Positions 15,945-25,441 of a DNA stretch of 50,041 nucleotides are shown in pieces. Position numbers and translations under genes: made by a program. Each line of letters starts with the position of its first letter. Position 1 is the stretch's first letter. Origin of the DNA: Butyricicoccus pullicaecorum (GTDB lineage Bacteria > Bacillota > Clostridia > Oscillospirales > Butyricicoccaceae); NCBI GenBank assembly GCA_021531865.1, contig JAFBIW010000015.1, forward strand, positions 1 through 50,041, read 5' to 3'. Under the pieces are notes generated by a model. It had not been told where the DNA came from and did not search any database. It saw only the letters and a program-made list of their open reading frames with translations.

Positions 15945-16049
15945 GGCGCACGGGACGCCCGGCCGCAAAAAACCGGAAATTTTTTCCGGCCGTTTGCGGG
16001 CTGTTCAAATTTCAGGCGCTTTTCCGGACGAATTTTCACCGGATTGTAG

Positions 16050-16078
16050 TTTCACTCGGGTGCAAAACGTGCTATAAT
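16050..16078 (+). promoter_or_regulatory. Promoter of FHA-FtsW/PBP operon
   Basis: TTTCAC (16050-16055), a 17-bp spacer and a perfect TATAAT (16073-16078), about 97 nt before the start. Confidence 0.65.
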
Positions 16079-16175
16079 AGCCGTACGCGACAACGAAAAC
16101 ACGGTTTTTCCGCGCCGCAAAGCGTCTGCGGACGTTCCGAAAACCCAAGCATTCCGAAGGGAGGTATCCTTCATT

Positions 16176-17975
16176 TTGTCTGAAGCTCTGTCCAATTTCA
16201 GCGCCCTGCTGCAAAGCGGCATGGACGCGCTGACCGCGCTCGTGCGGCAGAACCCGCTCGTCGGCGTCTGGTACACCACGGTCGTGCGCTTCGTCCTGCC
16301 GGTGCTCGGCCTGATGATCCTTGTGACTGCCATCCGCTCCCTGCTCTCGGTCAAGCACACGGCCGAGGTCTGGGCCTATCTCTGCTTCCCGGGCGGGCGG
16401 CGCATCCCGCTGACCCACTGGGAAAACATCATCGGACGGCAGAAAAACGCCGACGTTGTCATCGACGATCCGGCTGTCTCCCGCACCCACGCCGCGCTCA
16501 TCCGCCAGCCCGACGACACCTGGCTGCTCTACGACCTGGAATCGACCTCGGGCACCTACGTCGGCTCGCGCACCGTCCCGCCCGACGGCTGCGCCCCGGT
16601 CGCCTTCGGCGACGAGCTGGGCTTTGCCGACATCACGGCCTGGCTCGAAGCGGTCTCGCCCGAGGAAAAGCAGGCGCGCCGCGAACGCCGCGCCCGGGAG
16701 GACAAGCCGGTCTCCCCGTGGGGGCTGCTCGTGCTCATGACCTTCTTCCAGGTGCTCACCTGTATCCAGCTCGTCCTCTCGACCGGCGAACGGGCGCATC
16801 CTTCCCTGCCCCTGATCTTCGTCGGCATGACCGCCCTGCCCTGGATCTACTGCCTGACCCTGCGCGCCTTCCGCCGCGTAGGCTTTGAGATGGAAATGAT
16901 CGCCTTCTTCCTGTGCACGATCAGTCTGGCCGTGACCGCCTCGTTCGCACCCGCCTCAGTGCCCAAGCAGTTCGGCGCGATCGTGCTCGGTCTCGTCGGC
17001 TTCCTGATTCTGGGCTGGTTCCTGCGTGACCTCGGCCGTGCTGAGAAGGTGCGCGGCTTCATGGCGGTCTGCGCAGTCGGCCTGCTGGCCCTCACCCTGC
17101 TGATCGGCCACGCCGACGGCGGCGCGAAAAACTGGATCCGGCTGGGCGGCATGTCCCTCCAGCCCTCCGAGCTGGCCAAGGTCTGCTACATCTTCGCCGG
17201 GTCGGCCACCCTCGACCGCCTGTTCCGCAAGCGCAACTTCGGCCTGTTCCTCGGGCTGACTATGGTCTGTCTGGTCTGTCTCGCGCTGATGAACGACTTC
17301 GGTGCGGCGGCCATCTTCTTTGTCACCTTCCTTGTCATCGCCTTCCTGCGTTCGGGCGACTGGGCGGTGCTTTCCCTCATCTGCGGCGCGTGCGGCGCGG
17401 GACTCATGGCGCTGCTTGCCATCAAGCCCCACATCGCCCGGCGCTTTGCGATCTGGGGGCACGTCTGGGAGGACGTGTACGACAAGGGCTTCCAGCAGTC
17501 CCACTCGCTCTCAGCCGCCGCGTCGGGCGGTCTGGTCGGCGTGGGCGCGGGCGACGGCTGGCTGAATGTCACCGCCGCCGACACCGACATGGTCTTCTGC
17601 AAGGTCTGCGAGGAATGGGGACTCATCATCGCGGTGCTGGCCGTACTGTCCATTGTCACCCTCGCCGTCTTCGCCGTGCGCGCCTGCCGGGCGGGACGGT
17701 CGAGCTTCTACACGATCGCGGCCTGCGCGGCCACCTCGCTGATGGTCTTCCAGACCTGCTTAAACGTCTTCGGCGCGGTCGACCTGCTGCCGCTGACCGG
17801 CGTCACCTTCCCCTTCGTCTCGAACGGCGGCACCTCGATGCTGGCCTCGTGGGGAATGCTGGCCTTCCTCAAGGCCTCGGACACCCGTCAAAATGCCAGC
17901 TTTGCCATCCGCCTGCCCTCGAGACGGGAGCTGCGGCGCGAACGAGAGGAGGCCGAAGCGTATGCGGAATATTGA
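16176..17975 (+). CDS. FHA domain-FtsW/RodA/SpoVE fusion
   Basis: The 599-residue protein begins with one membrane helix (about 36-56), then a cytoplasmic forkhead-associated domain (about 75-155) with the phosphothreonine-binding motifs GRQKNADVVIDDPAVSRTHA and TSGTYVGS. A SEDS-family glycosyltransferase (about 185-580) follows, with signatures AKNWIRLGG, QPSELAKV and FPFVSNGGTSML. SEDS proteins polymerise lipid II. The FHA domain implies recruitment or control by a Ser/Thr kinase. The only suitable start is TTG at 16176, with AGGGAGG upstream. It overlaps the next PBP gene by 14 bp. Actinobacteria have an analogous fha-rodA-pbpA set as separate genes. Confidence 0.93.
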   Translation: MSEALSNFSALLQSGMDALTALVRQNPLVGVWYTTVVRFVLPVLGLMILVTAIRSLLSVKHTAEVWAYLCFPGGRRIPLTHWENIIGRQKNADVVIDDPAVSRTHAALIRQPDDTWLLYDLESTSGTYVGSRTVPPDGCAPVAFGDELGFADITAWLEAVSPEEKQARRERRAREDKPVSPWGLLVLMTFFQVLTCIQLVLSTGERAHPSLPLIFVGMTALPWIYCLTLRAFRRVGFEMEMIAFFLCTISLAVTASFAPASVPKQFGAIVLGLVGFLILGWFLRDLGRAEKVRGFMAVCAVGLLALTLLIGHADGGAKNWIRLGGMSLQPSELAKVCYIFAGSATLDRLFRKRNFGLFLGLTMVCLVCLALMNDFGAAAIFFVTFLVIAFLRSGDWAVLSLICGACGAGLMALLAIKPHIARRFAIWGHVWEDVYDKGFQQSHSLSAAASGGLVGVGAGDGWLNVTAADTDMVFCKVCEEWGLIIAVLAVLSIVTLAVFAVRACRAGRSSFYTIAACAATSLMVFQTCLNVFGAVDLLPLTGVTFPFVSNGGTSMLASWGMLAFLKASDTRQNASFAIRLPSRRELRREREEAEAYAEY

Positions 17976-19335
17976 AAAACGTGCCTTTGTCTGCCTGCTG
18001 CTTGCCCTGTTCTTAACGGCGGGTCTGGGCTTCTTCTGCTACCGCTATGTCACGCAGGGCGGCGACTGGGCGTCCTATCCCTTCAACCGCCACATGTACA
18101 ACAATCAGGGTCAGCTCATCAGCGGCGCGATTTACGACCGCGACGGCGACGCCCTCTCCGAATGTACGGACGGCAAGCGCACCTACTACCCGGACGCGAC
18201 TGTCCGGAAGGCCACCCTGCACGCGGTCGGTGACCCGCAGGGCAACATCGGCACGGGCGCACTGACCGCCTTCGCCGACACGCTTTCAGGCTACAACCTC
18301 GTGACCGGCGGCTACTCGCCCACGGGCGCGGGGCGTGACCTGACCCTGACGATCGACGCGTATCTGAACGTCACGGCCTACAACGCGATGGCCGGGCGGC
18401 AGGGCGCGGTCGGCGTGTATAACTACAAGACGGGCGACATCCTGTGCATGGTCTCGACGCCCACCTACGACCCGCTCAACCCGCCCGACCTGTCCGAAAG
18501 CAGCGAGGGCTACGACGGTGTGTACTTAAACCGCTTCCTGTCCTCGGCGCAGGTGCCCGGCTCGATCTTCAAGACGGTCACGCTGGCCGCTGCGCTCGAG
18601 AAAATGCCCGATCTCGAGAACCGCACCTTCACCTGCACGGGTGAGACCGAGGTCGGCGGCGACGTCATCACCTGCCCCAAGCCGCACGGCGAAATGGACA
18701 TCAAGAGTGCGCTCGCCAAGTCCTGCAACGGCGTGTTCGGCCAGCTTGCCGCCGAGCTGGGCGCGTCCACCATGACGGAGTACGTCAAAAAGGCCGGGTT
18801 GACCGACCGTCTCTCGGTCGACGGCATCCTGACCGCCGCAGGCAGCTATGACCTGTCGGGCGCGACCCAGAACCAGCTCGGCTGGTCGGGCATCGGACAG
18901 TACAAGGACACGGTCAACCCGTGCACGATGATGACCTACATGGGCGCGATCGCGAACGGCGGCACAGCCGCCGTGCCCCGTCTGATCCGCTCGGTCGAGA
19001 CCCCGATGGGCGGCATCCCGACCGCGTGGAAGCGCACACAGGAGACCACCACCCTGATCGAACCGGCAACGGCAGCCAAGGTGGCTGAAATGATGAAGAA
19101 CGACGTTGTCCAGACCTACGGCTCCGACCGGTTCCGGGGCATGGACATTGGCGCGAAGTCGGGTACGGCAGAGGTCGGCGGCGGCAAGCGCCCCAACGCG
19201 TGGTTCACCGGCTTCCTCGACGATCCCGACCACCCCTACGCCTTTATCGTGCTGGTCGAGAACGGCGGCGGCGGCGCAAGCGTCGCCGGTGAAATCGCCG
19301 CGACCGTCCTGCGCGCCTGCGTGGACAAATTCTGA
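17962..19335 (+). CDS. Class B penicillin-binding protein (PbpA/PBP2-like)
   Basis: The 457-residue bitopic protein has an N-terminal anchor (about 8-28) and a transpeptidase domain with all three motifs: Ser201-IFK (PGSIFKT), SCN at about 254, and KSGT at 399 in place of the usual KTGT. It is short for a class B PBP and has a small N-terminal domain, as in the actinobacterial PbpA type. It crosslinks glycan strands made by the partner SEDS protein encoded just upstream. The ATG at 17962 lies inside the end of the previous gene, so translation is coupled. Confidence 0.93.
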   Translation: MRNIEKRAFVCLLLALFLTAGLGFFCYRYVTQGGDWASYPFNRHMYNNQGQLISGAIYDRDGDALSECTDGKRTYYPDATVRKATLHAVGDPQGNIGTGALTAFADTLSGYNLVTGGYSPTGAGRDLTLTIDAYLNVTAYNAMAGRQGAVGVYNYKTGDILCMVSTPTYDPLNPPDLSESSEGYDGVYLNRFLSSAQVPGSIFKTVTLAAALEKMPDLENRTFTCTGETEVGGDVITCPKPHGEMDIKSALAKSCNGVFGQLAAELGASTMTEYVKKAGLTDRLSVDGILTAAGSYDLSGATQNQLGWSGIGQYKDTVNPCTMMTYMGAIANGGTAAVPRLIRSVETPMGGIPTAWKRTQETTTLIEPATAAKVAEMMKNDVVQTYGSDRFRGMDIGAKSGTAEVGGGKRPNAWFTGFLDDPDHPYAFIVLVENGGGGASVAGEIAATVLRACVDKF

Positions 19336-19356
19336 CCGGTTTTTCTGCAAACAAAT

Positions 19357-19400
19357 GCCCCTGCGGGGCGGATTTTCGATCCATCCCGCAGGGGCTTTTT
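19357..19400. terminator. Bidirectional terminator between PBP and flavodiiron genes
   Basis: GCCCCTGCGGG pairs with CCCGCAGGGGC around a 17-nt loop, with T-runs on the plus strand and a partial A-run on the other side. Confidence 0.88.
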
Positions 19401-19408
19401 CTGCTTTT

Positions 19409-20623
19409 TTACTTGTTCAGGGACTCGACGATCGCATCAGCCAGCGCGTCCAGCTCGGCGGCCTTGTCGGCCTTGAGCGAGGAGGCGAGCGACAGACGCT
19501 CGTTGAGGACGGTCATGTTCTTGAGCTGCTCGTCGATAAACTTCTGCATGAGGTCGCCCGACTTGCACGCCCACGAGCCGTTCTCGATGATGGCGAAGGT
19601 GCGGTTCTGCAGGTTCAGCGCCTTCATATCCATCAGGAAGTTGTGCATGACCGGATAAATGCCCAGATTGTAGGTCACCGAGGCCAGCACAATGTGGGAC
19701 AGGCGGAAGCTCTCCGAAATCAGGTAGGAGACGTGGGTATTGGAAACGTCGTACATCGCGATGTTCGTCACGCCCTTTTCGGCCAGCCGCGCGGCCAGCG
19801 CACCCGCCGCCGCCTCGGTGTTGCCGTACATCGAAGCGTAGGCGATCAGCACGCCCTTTTCCTCAGGCTCGTAGCGGCTCCAGTGGTCGTACTTGTCGAT
19901 CAGGTAGCCCATATCCGAGCGCCAGACCGGGCCGTGCAGCGGGCAGATGAACCGAATCTGGTCGAGGATGCCGGCGGCCTTGCCCAGCAGCTTCTGGACG
20001 TGCGGGCCGTACTTGCCAACGATGTTGGTGTAATAGCGGCGGGCGTCGTCGATCCAGTCGCGGTCAAAATTGACCTCGTCGTTGAACAGACGGCCGTCCA
20101 GCGCGCCGAAGGAGCCGAAGGCGTCGGCGGCGAAGAGCACGCCGTTCGTCGTATCGAAGGTGACCATGGCCTCGGGCCAGTGCACCATGGGCGCGGCGAT
20201 GAAGGTGACGGTATGACCGCCGAAGGAGAAGGTGTCGCCCTCCTTGACCGTGATGCACTCGTGCGAATCGGTGTGGAAGCCGAACTGGTGCATGAACAGG
20301 AAGGCCTTCTCGGTGCTGATGATCTTGACGTCCGGCCAGCGCAGCAGAATTTCCTCAATGCTTGCGCCGTGGTCGGGCTCCATGTGGTTGATGACGAGGT
20401 AATCGAGCGGACGACCCTCGAGCAGGTGCTCGACGTTCTCGATGAGCTGGCGGCAGGCCGACCAGTCGACCGTGTCGAACAGCACGGTCTTTTCGTCGCG
20501 CAGCAGATAGGCGTTGTAGCTGACGCCGCGCGGAATCGGATGGATATTCTCAAAGAGCGCCAGACGGCGGTCGTTCGCGCCGACCCAGTACAGCTCCTCG
20601 GTTACTTTGCGTACACAGTACAT
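19409..20623 (-). CDS. Flavodiiron protein (FprA-type)
   Basis: The 404-residue protein has a metallo-beta-lactamase-like diiron domain (about 1-250) with NHMEPDH, the HxExDH iron-ligand motif, and further His ligands in MVHWPEAM and CPLHGP. A flavodoxin-like FMN domain (about 258-400) contains the ASMYGNTEAAA loop. These enzymes reduce O2 to water or NO to N2O and take electrons from rubredoxin. The upstream gene, 21 bp away in the same operon, ends in a rubredoxin domain, which supplies an obvious donor. GAAGGAGG precedes the start. Confidence 0.95.
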   Translation of the reverse strand: MYCVRKVTEELYWVGANDRRLALFENIHPIPRGVSYNAYLLRDEKTVLFDTVDWSACRQLIENVEHLLEGRPLDYLVINHMEPDHGASIEEILLRWPDVKIISTEKAFLFMHQFGFHTDSHECITVKEGDTFSFGGHTVTFIAAPMVHWPEAMVTFDTTNGVLFAADAFGSFGALDGRLFNDEVNFDRDWIDDARRYYTNIVGKYGPHVQKLLGKAAGILDQIRFICPLHGPVWRSDMGYLIDKYDHWSRYEPEEKGVLIAYASMYGNTEAAAGALAARLAEKGVTNIAMYDVSNTHVSYLISESFRLSHIVLASVTYNLGIYPVMHNFLMDMKALNLQNRTFAIIENGSWACKSGDLMQKFIDEQLKNMTVLNERLSLASSLKADKAAELDALADAIVESLNK

Positions 20624-20644
20624 TGTCGTTCCTCCTTCGGACGC

Positions 20645-22567
20645 TTACGCTTCGATGAACTGGTCACGGCCTTCGCCGCACTCGGGGCAGACCCATTCCT
20701 CGGGCAGCTTGTCAAACAGCGTGCCCGGCGCGACCTCGGATTCGGGATCGCCAAGCTCGGGATTGTATTCGTAGCCGCAGCCGCCGCAGACATAGGACTT
20801 GCCGATCGGCGCGGGCTTGGGCGGCTGAGGCCGCTTCATCTTGACCATCGGCGGGGCGGGCTGCTTCTCGCCGGTGTCGAGGGCGGCGGTCAGCAGGGGC
20901 AGGATCTCCATGACGTCGCCCACAATGCCGTAGTCACAGTTCTTGAAGATGGGCGCGTTGCCGTTCTTGTTGATCGCGACGATCGTCGAGGCGTCCTTGA
21001 TGCCCTTGAGGTGCTGGTTCGCGCCCGAGATGCCGCAGGCGATGTAGAGGTTGCCGGTGAACTTCTGGCCGGACATGCCGACATAGCGGTTGAGCGGGAC
21101 ATATTTGAGGGTCTCAGCGACCGGACGGGAGGAGCCGATGGCCGCGCCGGCAGCCTTGGCCAGCGCCTCGATGAGCGCCATGTTTTCCTTCGCGCCGATG
21201 CCCTTACCAGCCGAAACGACGCGCTCGGCCTGACTGATGGGAGTGTCCGCCGGGATGCCGACCGTGAAGTCGTGGCCGTCCTTCTTGAGCGCCGCGACGA
21301 GGGCGTCGACCTTGGCCTGCGCGTCGCCCTCCTTGAAGATGTGGTGCTTGCGCACGCCGGTGATCGGGGCGGGCTTCTTGGGCGCCGAACGGCTGCCACC
21401 GCCGCCACCGCCCGAGCCGCGGCTCAGACGGCCGATGAGCTGGGACGCGATGACAACGCGCTGAATCTCGTTCGTGCCCTCGTAGATCGTCGTGATCTTG
21501 GCGTCGCGGTAGGCGCGCTCGACCTCCATGCCCTTGAGGAAGCCCGAGCCGCCGAAGATCTGCATGGCGTCGTTTGTGACCTCGAGCGCGATATCGGAGG
21601 CGTACAGCTTGGCCATCGCGGCCTCCATGCCGTAGCGCTCGTGATGCTCCTTCAGCTCGGCCGCCGAGTAGACGAGGAAGCGCGCGCAGCGCAGCTTGGT
21701 CGCCATGTCGGCCAGCTTGAAGGATACGCCCTGCTGGGCCGCGATCGGCTTGCCGAACTGGATGCGCTCCCGGGAATACGCGAGCGCGTGCTCATACGCG
21801 CCCTGCGCGATGCCGAGCGCCTGCGCCGCGATACCGATGCGGCCGCCGTCCAGCGTCGCCATGGCGATCTTGAAGCCCTCGCCCTCCTTGCCGAGCAGGT
21901 TTTCCTTGGGCACCTTGACGTCGTTGAAGATCAGCTCGGCCGTCGAGGACGAGCGGATGCCCATTTTGTCATAGTGGTCGCCGAAGTCGAAGCCCGGCCA
22001 GCCCTTTTCGACGATGAAGGCCGAGATGCCCTTGGTGCCGATGTCGGGCGTCGTGACCGCGAAAACGACGTAGGTGTCGGCCTTGGGCGCGTTCGTGATG
22101 AAGATTTTGCCGCCGTTCAAGAGCCAGTGATCGCCCTTATCGACCGCCGTGGTCTCGGTGCCGCCCGCGTCCGAGCCGGCGTTCGGCTCGGTCAGGCCGA
22201 AGGCCGCGATCTTCTCGCCGCGCGCCAGCGGAACGAGATATTTCTGCTTCTGCTCCTCGGTGCCGAAGGCAAAGATCGGCCACGAGCCGAGCGAAACGTG
22301 AGCGGAAAGGATGACGCCCGCGCCGCCGTCCACACGGGCCAGCTCCTCGACGCCGATGGCGTAGCTCAAAATGTCCAGCCCGGCGCCGCCGTATTCCCTG
22401 GGATAGGGCAGGCCCATCCAGCCCTTTTCTCCCATCTTGCGGACGGCCTCATCCGGGAAGCCGTTCTGCTGATCGAGCATGAATGCAATGGGTTTGATTT
22501 CCTCCTCCGCGAAAGCGCGGATCTGCGCACGCAGCGCCTCATGTTCCGGCGTGGTTTGGAATAACAT
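20645..22567 (-). CDS. Acyl-CoA dehydrogenase-EtfA(C-terminal)-rubredoxin fusion
   Basis: The 640-residue protein has three modules. Residues 1-385 form a complete acyl-CoA dehydrogenase of the butyryl-CoA type, with [14 protein letters not shown], the substrate-binding [12 protein letters not shown] and catalytic Glu363 in [11 protein letters not shown] glycine-rich linker (about 386-405) leads to the FAD-binding C-terminal domain of electron-transfer flavoprotein alpha (about 465-570, with [19 protein letters not shown] and [14 protein letters not shown]). The last 50 residues are rubredoxin with CGGCGY and CPECG iron ligands. Electrons could pass from acyl-CoA through FAD to rubredoxin and on to the flavodiiron protein encoded 21 bp downstream. 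The N-terminal half of EtfA and EtfB are absent from the fusion. Confidence 0.94.
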   Translation of the reverse strand: MLFQTTPEHEALRAQIRAFAEEEIKPIAFMLDQQNGFPDEAVRKMGEKGWMGLPYPREYGGAGLDILSYAIGVEELARVDGGAGVILSAHVSLGSWPIFAFGTEEQKQKYLVPLARGEKIAAFGLTEPNAGSDAGGTETTAVDKGDHWLLNGGKIFITNAPKADTYVVFAVTTPDIGTKGISAFIVEKGWPGFDFGDHYDKMGIRSSSTAELIFNDVKVPKENLLGKEGEGFKIAMATLDGGRIGIAAQALGIAQGAYEHALAYSRERIQFGKPIAAQQGVSFKLADMATKLRCARFLVYSAAELKEHHERYGMEAAMAKLYASDIALEVTNDAMQIFGGSGFLKGMEVERAYRDAKITTIYEGTNEIQRVVIASQLIGRLSRGSGGGGGGSRSAPKKPAPITGVRKHHIFKEGDAQAKVDALVAALKKDGHDFTVGIPADTPISQAERVVSAGKGIGAKENMALIEALAKAAGAAIGSSRPVAETLKYVPLNRYVGMSGQKFTGNLYIACGISGANQHLKGIKDASTIVAINKNGNAPIFKNCDYGIVGDVMEILPLLTAALDTGEKQPAPPMVKMKRPQPPKPAPIGKSYVCGGCGYEYNPELGDPESEVAPGTLFDKLPEEWVCPECGEGRDQFIEA

Positions 22568-22654
22568 GCGGGTACCTCCTTTTTCCGTTTGGGTGACGCT
22601 TATTTTTCGGGGATCGCGGCCATCGGGCCGCGTCTGCGTTGTCCTGATACCTAT

Positions 22655-22683
22655 ACGATATCAATCTTTGTGTGCTCTGTCAA
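22655..22683 (-). promoter_or_regulatory. Promoter of the dehydrogenase fusion-flavodiiron operon
   Basis: On the minus strand TTGACA (22683-22678), a 17-bp spacer and TATCGT (22660-22655), about 90 nt before the start. Confidence 0.65.
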
Positions 22684-22760
22684 TAAATGCTTACTAAATT
22701 GGTATAATTTTGGAGAATCCCACAAATCAATACCCCTGTTTTTGACACGCTCGCGGCACG

Positions 22761-22802
22761 AAAAAAACGCCGCTCCCCCGGCTTGGAGAAACGGCGCTTT
22801 TG
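22761..22802 (-). terminator. Terminator of the sugar ABC operon
   Basis: On the minus strand GCGCCGTTTCTCC pairs imperfectly with GGGGGAGCGGCGT, followed by seven T. Confidence 0.85.
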
Positions 22803-22837
22803 AAAAAGAGAGTATCCGAAGCTTCCGGACGCGCAGC

Positions 22838-23824
22838 TCACGCGCGGCGCGCGTTCTTGCGCATATCGAAGATAACGGCGGCGACGATGATGATGCCCTT
22901 GACGACGTTCGTCATATTGTCGTCGACGTTCAGCATAACGAGGCCGTTGTTGATGACGCCCAGGATCAGGATGCCGCACAGAACACCCGAGACGCGGCAG
23001 ATACCGCCCGAATGGGAGGTGCCGCCGACGGTCGCCGCAGCGATGGCGTCCAGCTCGTAGTTCAGGCCGTAGGTGGACGGGTCGGACGAGCCGGTACGGC
23101 CGGCCAGCAGGATGCCGCCGATGGCCGCGCAGACCGCACACCAGACGTAAACGAGGATCAGGTTCTTTTCGACGTTGATACCGGCGACGCGGGCAGCCTG
23201 CTCGTTGCCGCCGATGGCGTAGATGTTCTTGCCGAAGCGGGTCTGGGTCAGCATGAAGGCGTTGATCGCGAACATGATGAGGAAGATGATGACGATGACC
23301 GGGATCGGGCCGATCTTGCCCTTGCCGAAGAAGCGGAAGGAATCGGTCAGCTTGGAGACCGGCTGGGTCGAATACATCTTGGACAGGGCGCGGCAGATGA
23401 GCTGGCCGCCCAGGGTCGCGATGAAGGGCGGGATCTTGGTATAGGCGACGATGGCGCCCAGCGTCAGGCCGATGACGACGCCCATCAGAATGCCGATCAG
23501 GATGATCGCGAAGGCCGGCAGGGGCTGGCCGCCCTCACCCAGCACGCGGTTGATCGCGTCCGGCTGCTGCGCCAGCGACGCGCAGACGACAGAGACCAGC
23601 GCGACGACCGAGCCGATCGAAAGGTCGATGCCCTTGGACAGGATCGCCCACATAACGCCGAAGGCCAGAATGCCCTTGACCGACTCGGCGGTCATCAGGG
23701 TCTCGAGGTTGTTCGAGGTCAGGAAGGCGGGACGCGCGATCGAAAGCGCGACGATCATCAAGATCAGAACGCCCCAGATCGAATTTTGGGATAAAAACTT
23801 CTTCTTGTCAAATGCCTTTTGCAT
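22838..23824 (-). CDS. Sugar ABC transporter permease (RbsC/MglC family)
   Basis: The 328-residue membrane protein belongs to the BPD_transp_2 branch. Signatures include ILSKGIDLSIGSVVALVSVV and FGKNIYAIGGNEQAARVAGI, both typical of ribose/galactose-type permeases. It would form the homodimeric channel for the ATPase encoded 19 bp upstream. It is the last gene of a four-gene operon that starts with a sugar-phosphate isomerase, followed by a terminator. The sugar is not identified. Confidence 0.93.
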   Translation of the reverse strand: MQKAFDKKKFLSQNSIWGVLILMIVALSIARPAFLTSNNLETLMTAESVKGILAFGVMWAILSKGIDLSIGSVVALVSVVCASLAQQPDAINRVLGEGGQPLPAFAIILIGILMGVVIGLTLGAIVAYTKIPPFIATLGGQLICRALSKMYSTQPVSKLTDSFRFFGKGKIGPIPVIVIIFLIMFAINAFMLTQTRFGKNIYAIGGNEQAARVAGINVEKNLILVYVWCAVCAAIGGILLAGRTGSSDPSTYGLNYELDAIAAATVGGTSHSGGICRVSGVLCGILILGVINNGLVMLNVDDNMTNVVKGIIIVAAVIFDMRKNARRA

Positions 23825-23843
23825 ATCGTGTTTCCCCTCTTTC

Positions 23844-25358
23844 TTATGCTTCGGCGGGCTGATACGGCGTTTCGCTCGTGGCGTACTTGAGGATCAGCTC
23901 GGACGAAAAATCCTTGCGGTCAACGATCGCGGTCATCGTGCCCTCGTGCATGACGACGATGCGGTCGCTCATGCCCATGACCTCGGGCAGCTCGCTCGAG
24001 ATCATGATGATGGCCTTGCCCTCGCCCGCCAGCCTGGTGATCAGGCTGTGGATCTCGGCCTTGGCGCCGACGTCGATGCCGCGCGTTGGCTCGTCCACGA
24101 TCAGGATGTCGGGGTCGGTCAGCAGCCACCGACCGACCAGCACCTTCTGCTGGTTGCCGCCCGACAGGTTCTGGATGGGCGTTTCGATCGTAGGCGTCTT
24201 GGTGTTGAGCTTCTTGACGTATTCCTCGGTGTCAGCGCGGATGCGCTTGTGGTTGAGCGGGAAGCCGTACTGCTTGAGATTGGCCAGAACGGTGTTGTCC
24301 TTGATCGAGAGCAGGCCGACGATGCCGTTGCCGCGGCGATCCTCGGTCAGCAGGGCAATCTTGTTCGCGATTGCCTGCTCGGGGCTCTTGATATGGATCT
24401 CCTTGCCGTCCTTATAGAGCTTGCCGCCCGTCATGCGGCGCATGCCGAAGATGGTCTCGGCGGTCTCGGTGCGGCCCGCGCCGACCAGACCGGCAAAGCC
24501 CAGAATCTCGCCCCGGTGCAGCTCGAAGGACACGTCCTTGACCGCGCGGCCGGCCGACAGGTGCTCGACCTTGAGAATGGTCTCACCGATCGGGCATTCG
24601 ACCTTGGGAAACATATCGGTGACCTCGCGGCCGACCATGAGCTGAATGACCTTGTCGACGTTGAGGTTTTCGGCGCGGTCGGTCGCGATGTACTCGCCGT
24701 CGCGGTAGACCGTGATATCGTCCGAGATCCGGAAGATCTCGTCCATTTTATGCGAAATATAGATGATGGCGACGTTCTTCGCCTTCAGATCGGCGATGAT
24801 CTTGAACAACTGCTCGACCTCGGCGTCGGTCAGGGAGGACGTCGGCTCGTCCATGATGACGATGCGGCTGTCATAGGAGACCGCCTTGGCGATCTCGACC
24901 ATCTGCATCTTGGCGACGGTCAGGTCGCCCATCTTGTCATCCGGATCGAGGTCGAGATCCAGCTTTTTGAACAGCGCGATGCTGTCCTCGCGCATTTTCT
25001 TGTGGTCGACGCGCAGACCCCTGCGGGGCGCGCGGCCCAGCCACAGATTCTCGGCGACGCTGCGCTCGGGCACGGGAGACAGCTCCTGATGGATCATGGA
25101 GATGCCGGCGTTCAGCGCTTCCAGCGTGGTCTTGAAGCGGACTTCCTTGCCGCCGAAGACGATCTTGCCCGAGGTGGGCGGATGGATACCGATCAGGCAC
25201 TTCATCAGCGTGGACTTGCCCGCGCCGTTCTCACCCATCAGGGTATGTACCGTGCCCGGACGCACCTTGAGCTGCACGCCCTTGAGCGCGCGCACGCCGG
25301 GGAATTCCTTGACGATATCGGTCATTTCCAGGATGTATTCCTGACTCACTTGACTCAT
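23844..25358 (-). CDS. Sugar ABC transporter ATPase (RbsA/MglA family)
   Basis: The 504-residue protein contains two ABC domains. The first (about 8-245) has Walker A GENGAGKST and Walker B IVIMDEPTSSL. The second (about 258-500) has a degenerate Walker A region (GLVGAGRTE), an intact NLSGGNQQKVLVGRWL signature and ILIVDEPTRGID. This asymmetric tandem arrangement is standard for carbohydrate importers. It sits between the binding-protein and permease genes. The 83-bp gap to the binding-protein gene carries a perfect inverted repeat. Confidence 0.95.
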   Translation of the reverse strand: MSQVSQEYILEMTDIVKEFPGVRALKGVQLKVRPGTVHTLMGENGAGKSTLMKCLIGIHPPTSGKIVFGGKEVRFKTTLEALNAGISMIHQELSPVPERSVAENLWLGRAPRRGLRVDHKKMREDSIALFKKLDLDLDPDDKMGDLTVAKMQMVEIAKAVSYDSRIVIMDEPTSSLTDAEVEQLFKIIADLKAKNVAIIYISHKMDEIFRISDDITVYRDGEYIATDRAENLNVDKVIQLMVGREVTDMFPKVECPIGETILKVEHLSAGRAVKDVSFELHRGEILGFAGLVGAGRTETAETIFGMRRMTGGKLYKDGKEIHIKSPEQAIANKIALLTEDRRGNGIVGLLSIKDNTVLANLKQYGFPLNHKRIRADTEEYVKKLNTKTPTIETPIQNLSGGNQQKVLVGRWLLTDPDILIVDEPTRGIDVGAKAEIHSLITRLAGEGKAIIMISSELPEVMGMSDRIVVMHEGTMTAIVDRKDFSSELILKYATSETPYQPAEA

Positions 25359-25388
25359 TCCCCCTCTTTCGGATATGGTCTTTTGAAA

Positions 25389-25418
25389 GAAGGGTCATTG
25401 AAGCTTCAATGACCCTTC
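25389..25418. repeat. Perfect 30-bp palindrome inside ABC operon
   Basis: A perfect inverted repeat centred on AAGCTT (25401-25406), with arms GAAGGGTCATTGAAG and its complement. It lies between the genes for binding protein and ATPase. Without a T-run on the minus strand it probably acts as an mRNA stabiliser or partial terminator that raises binding-protein output. This is inference from known ABC operons. Confidence 0.85.
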
Positions 25419-25441
25419 CTCATTTGTTTCAAACGGTTTGC

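Noticed and set aside
19106-22564. A plus-strand open frame of over 1,100 codons opposite the flavodiiron and dehydrogenase genes
   Set aside because: It lies antisense to two clearly recognisable genes. Long antisense frames are expected in high-GC DNA with this codon bias, and the translation has no recognisable family.
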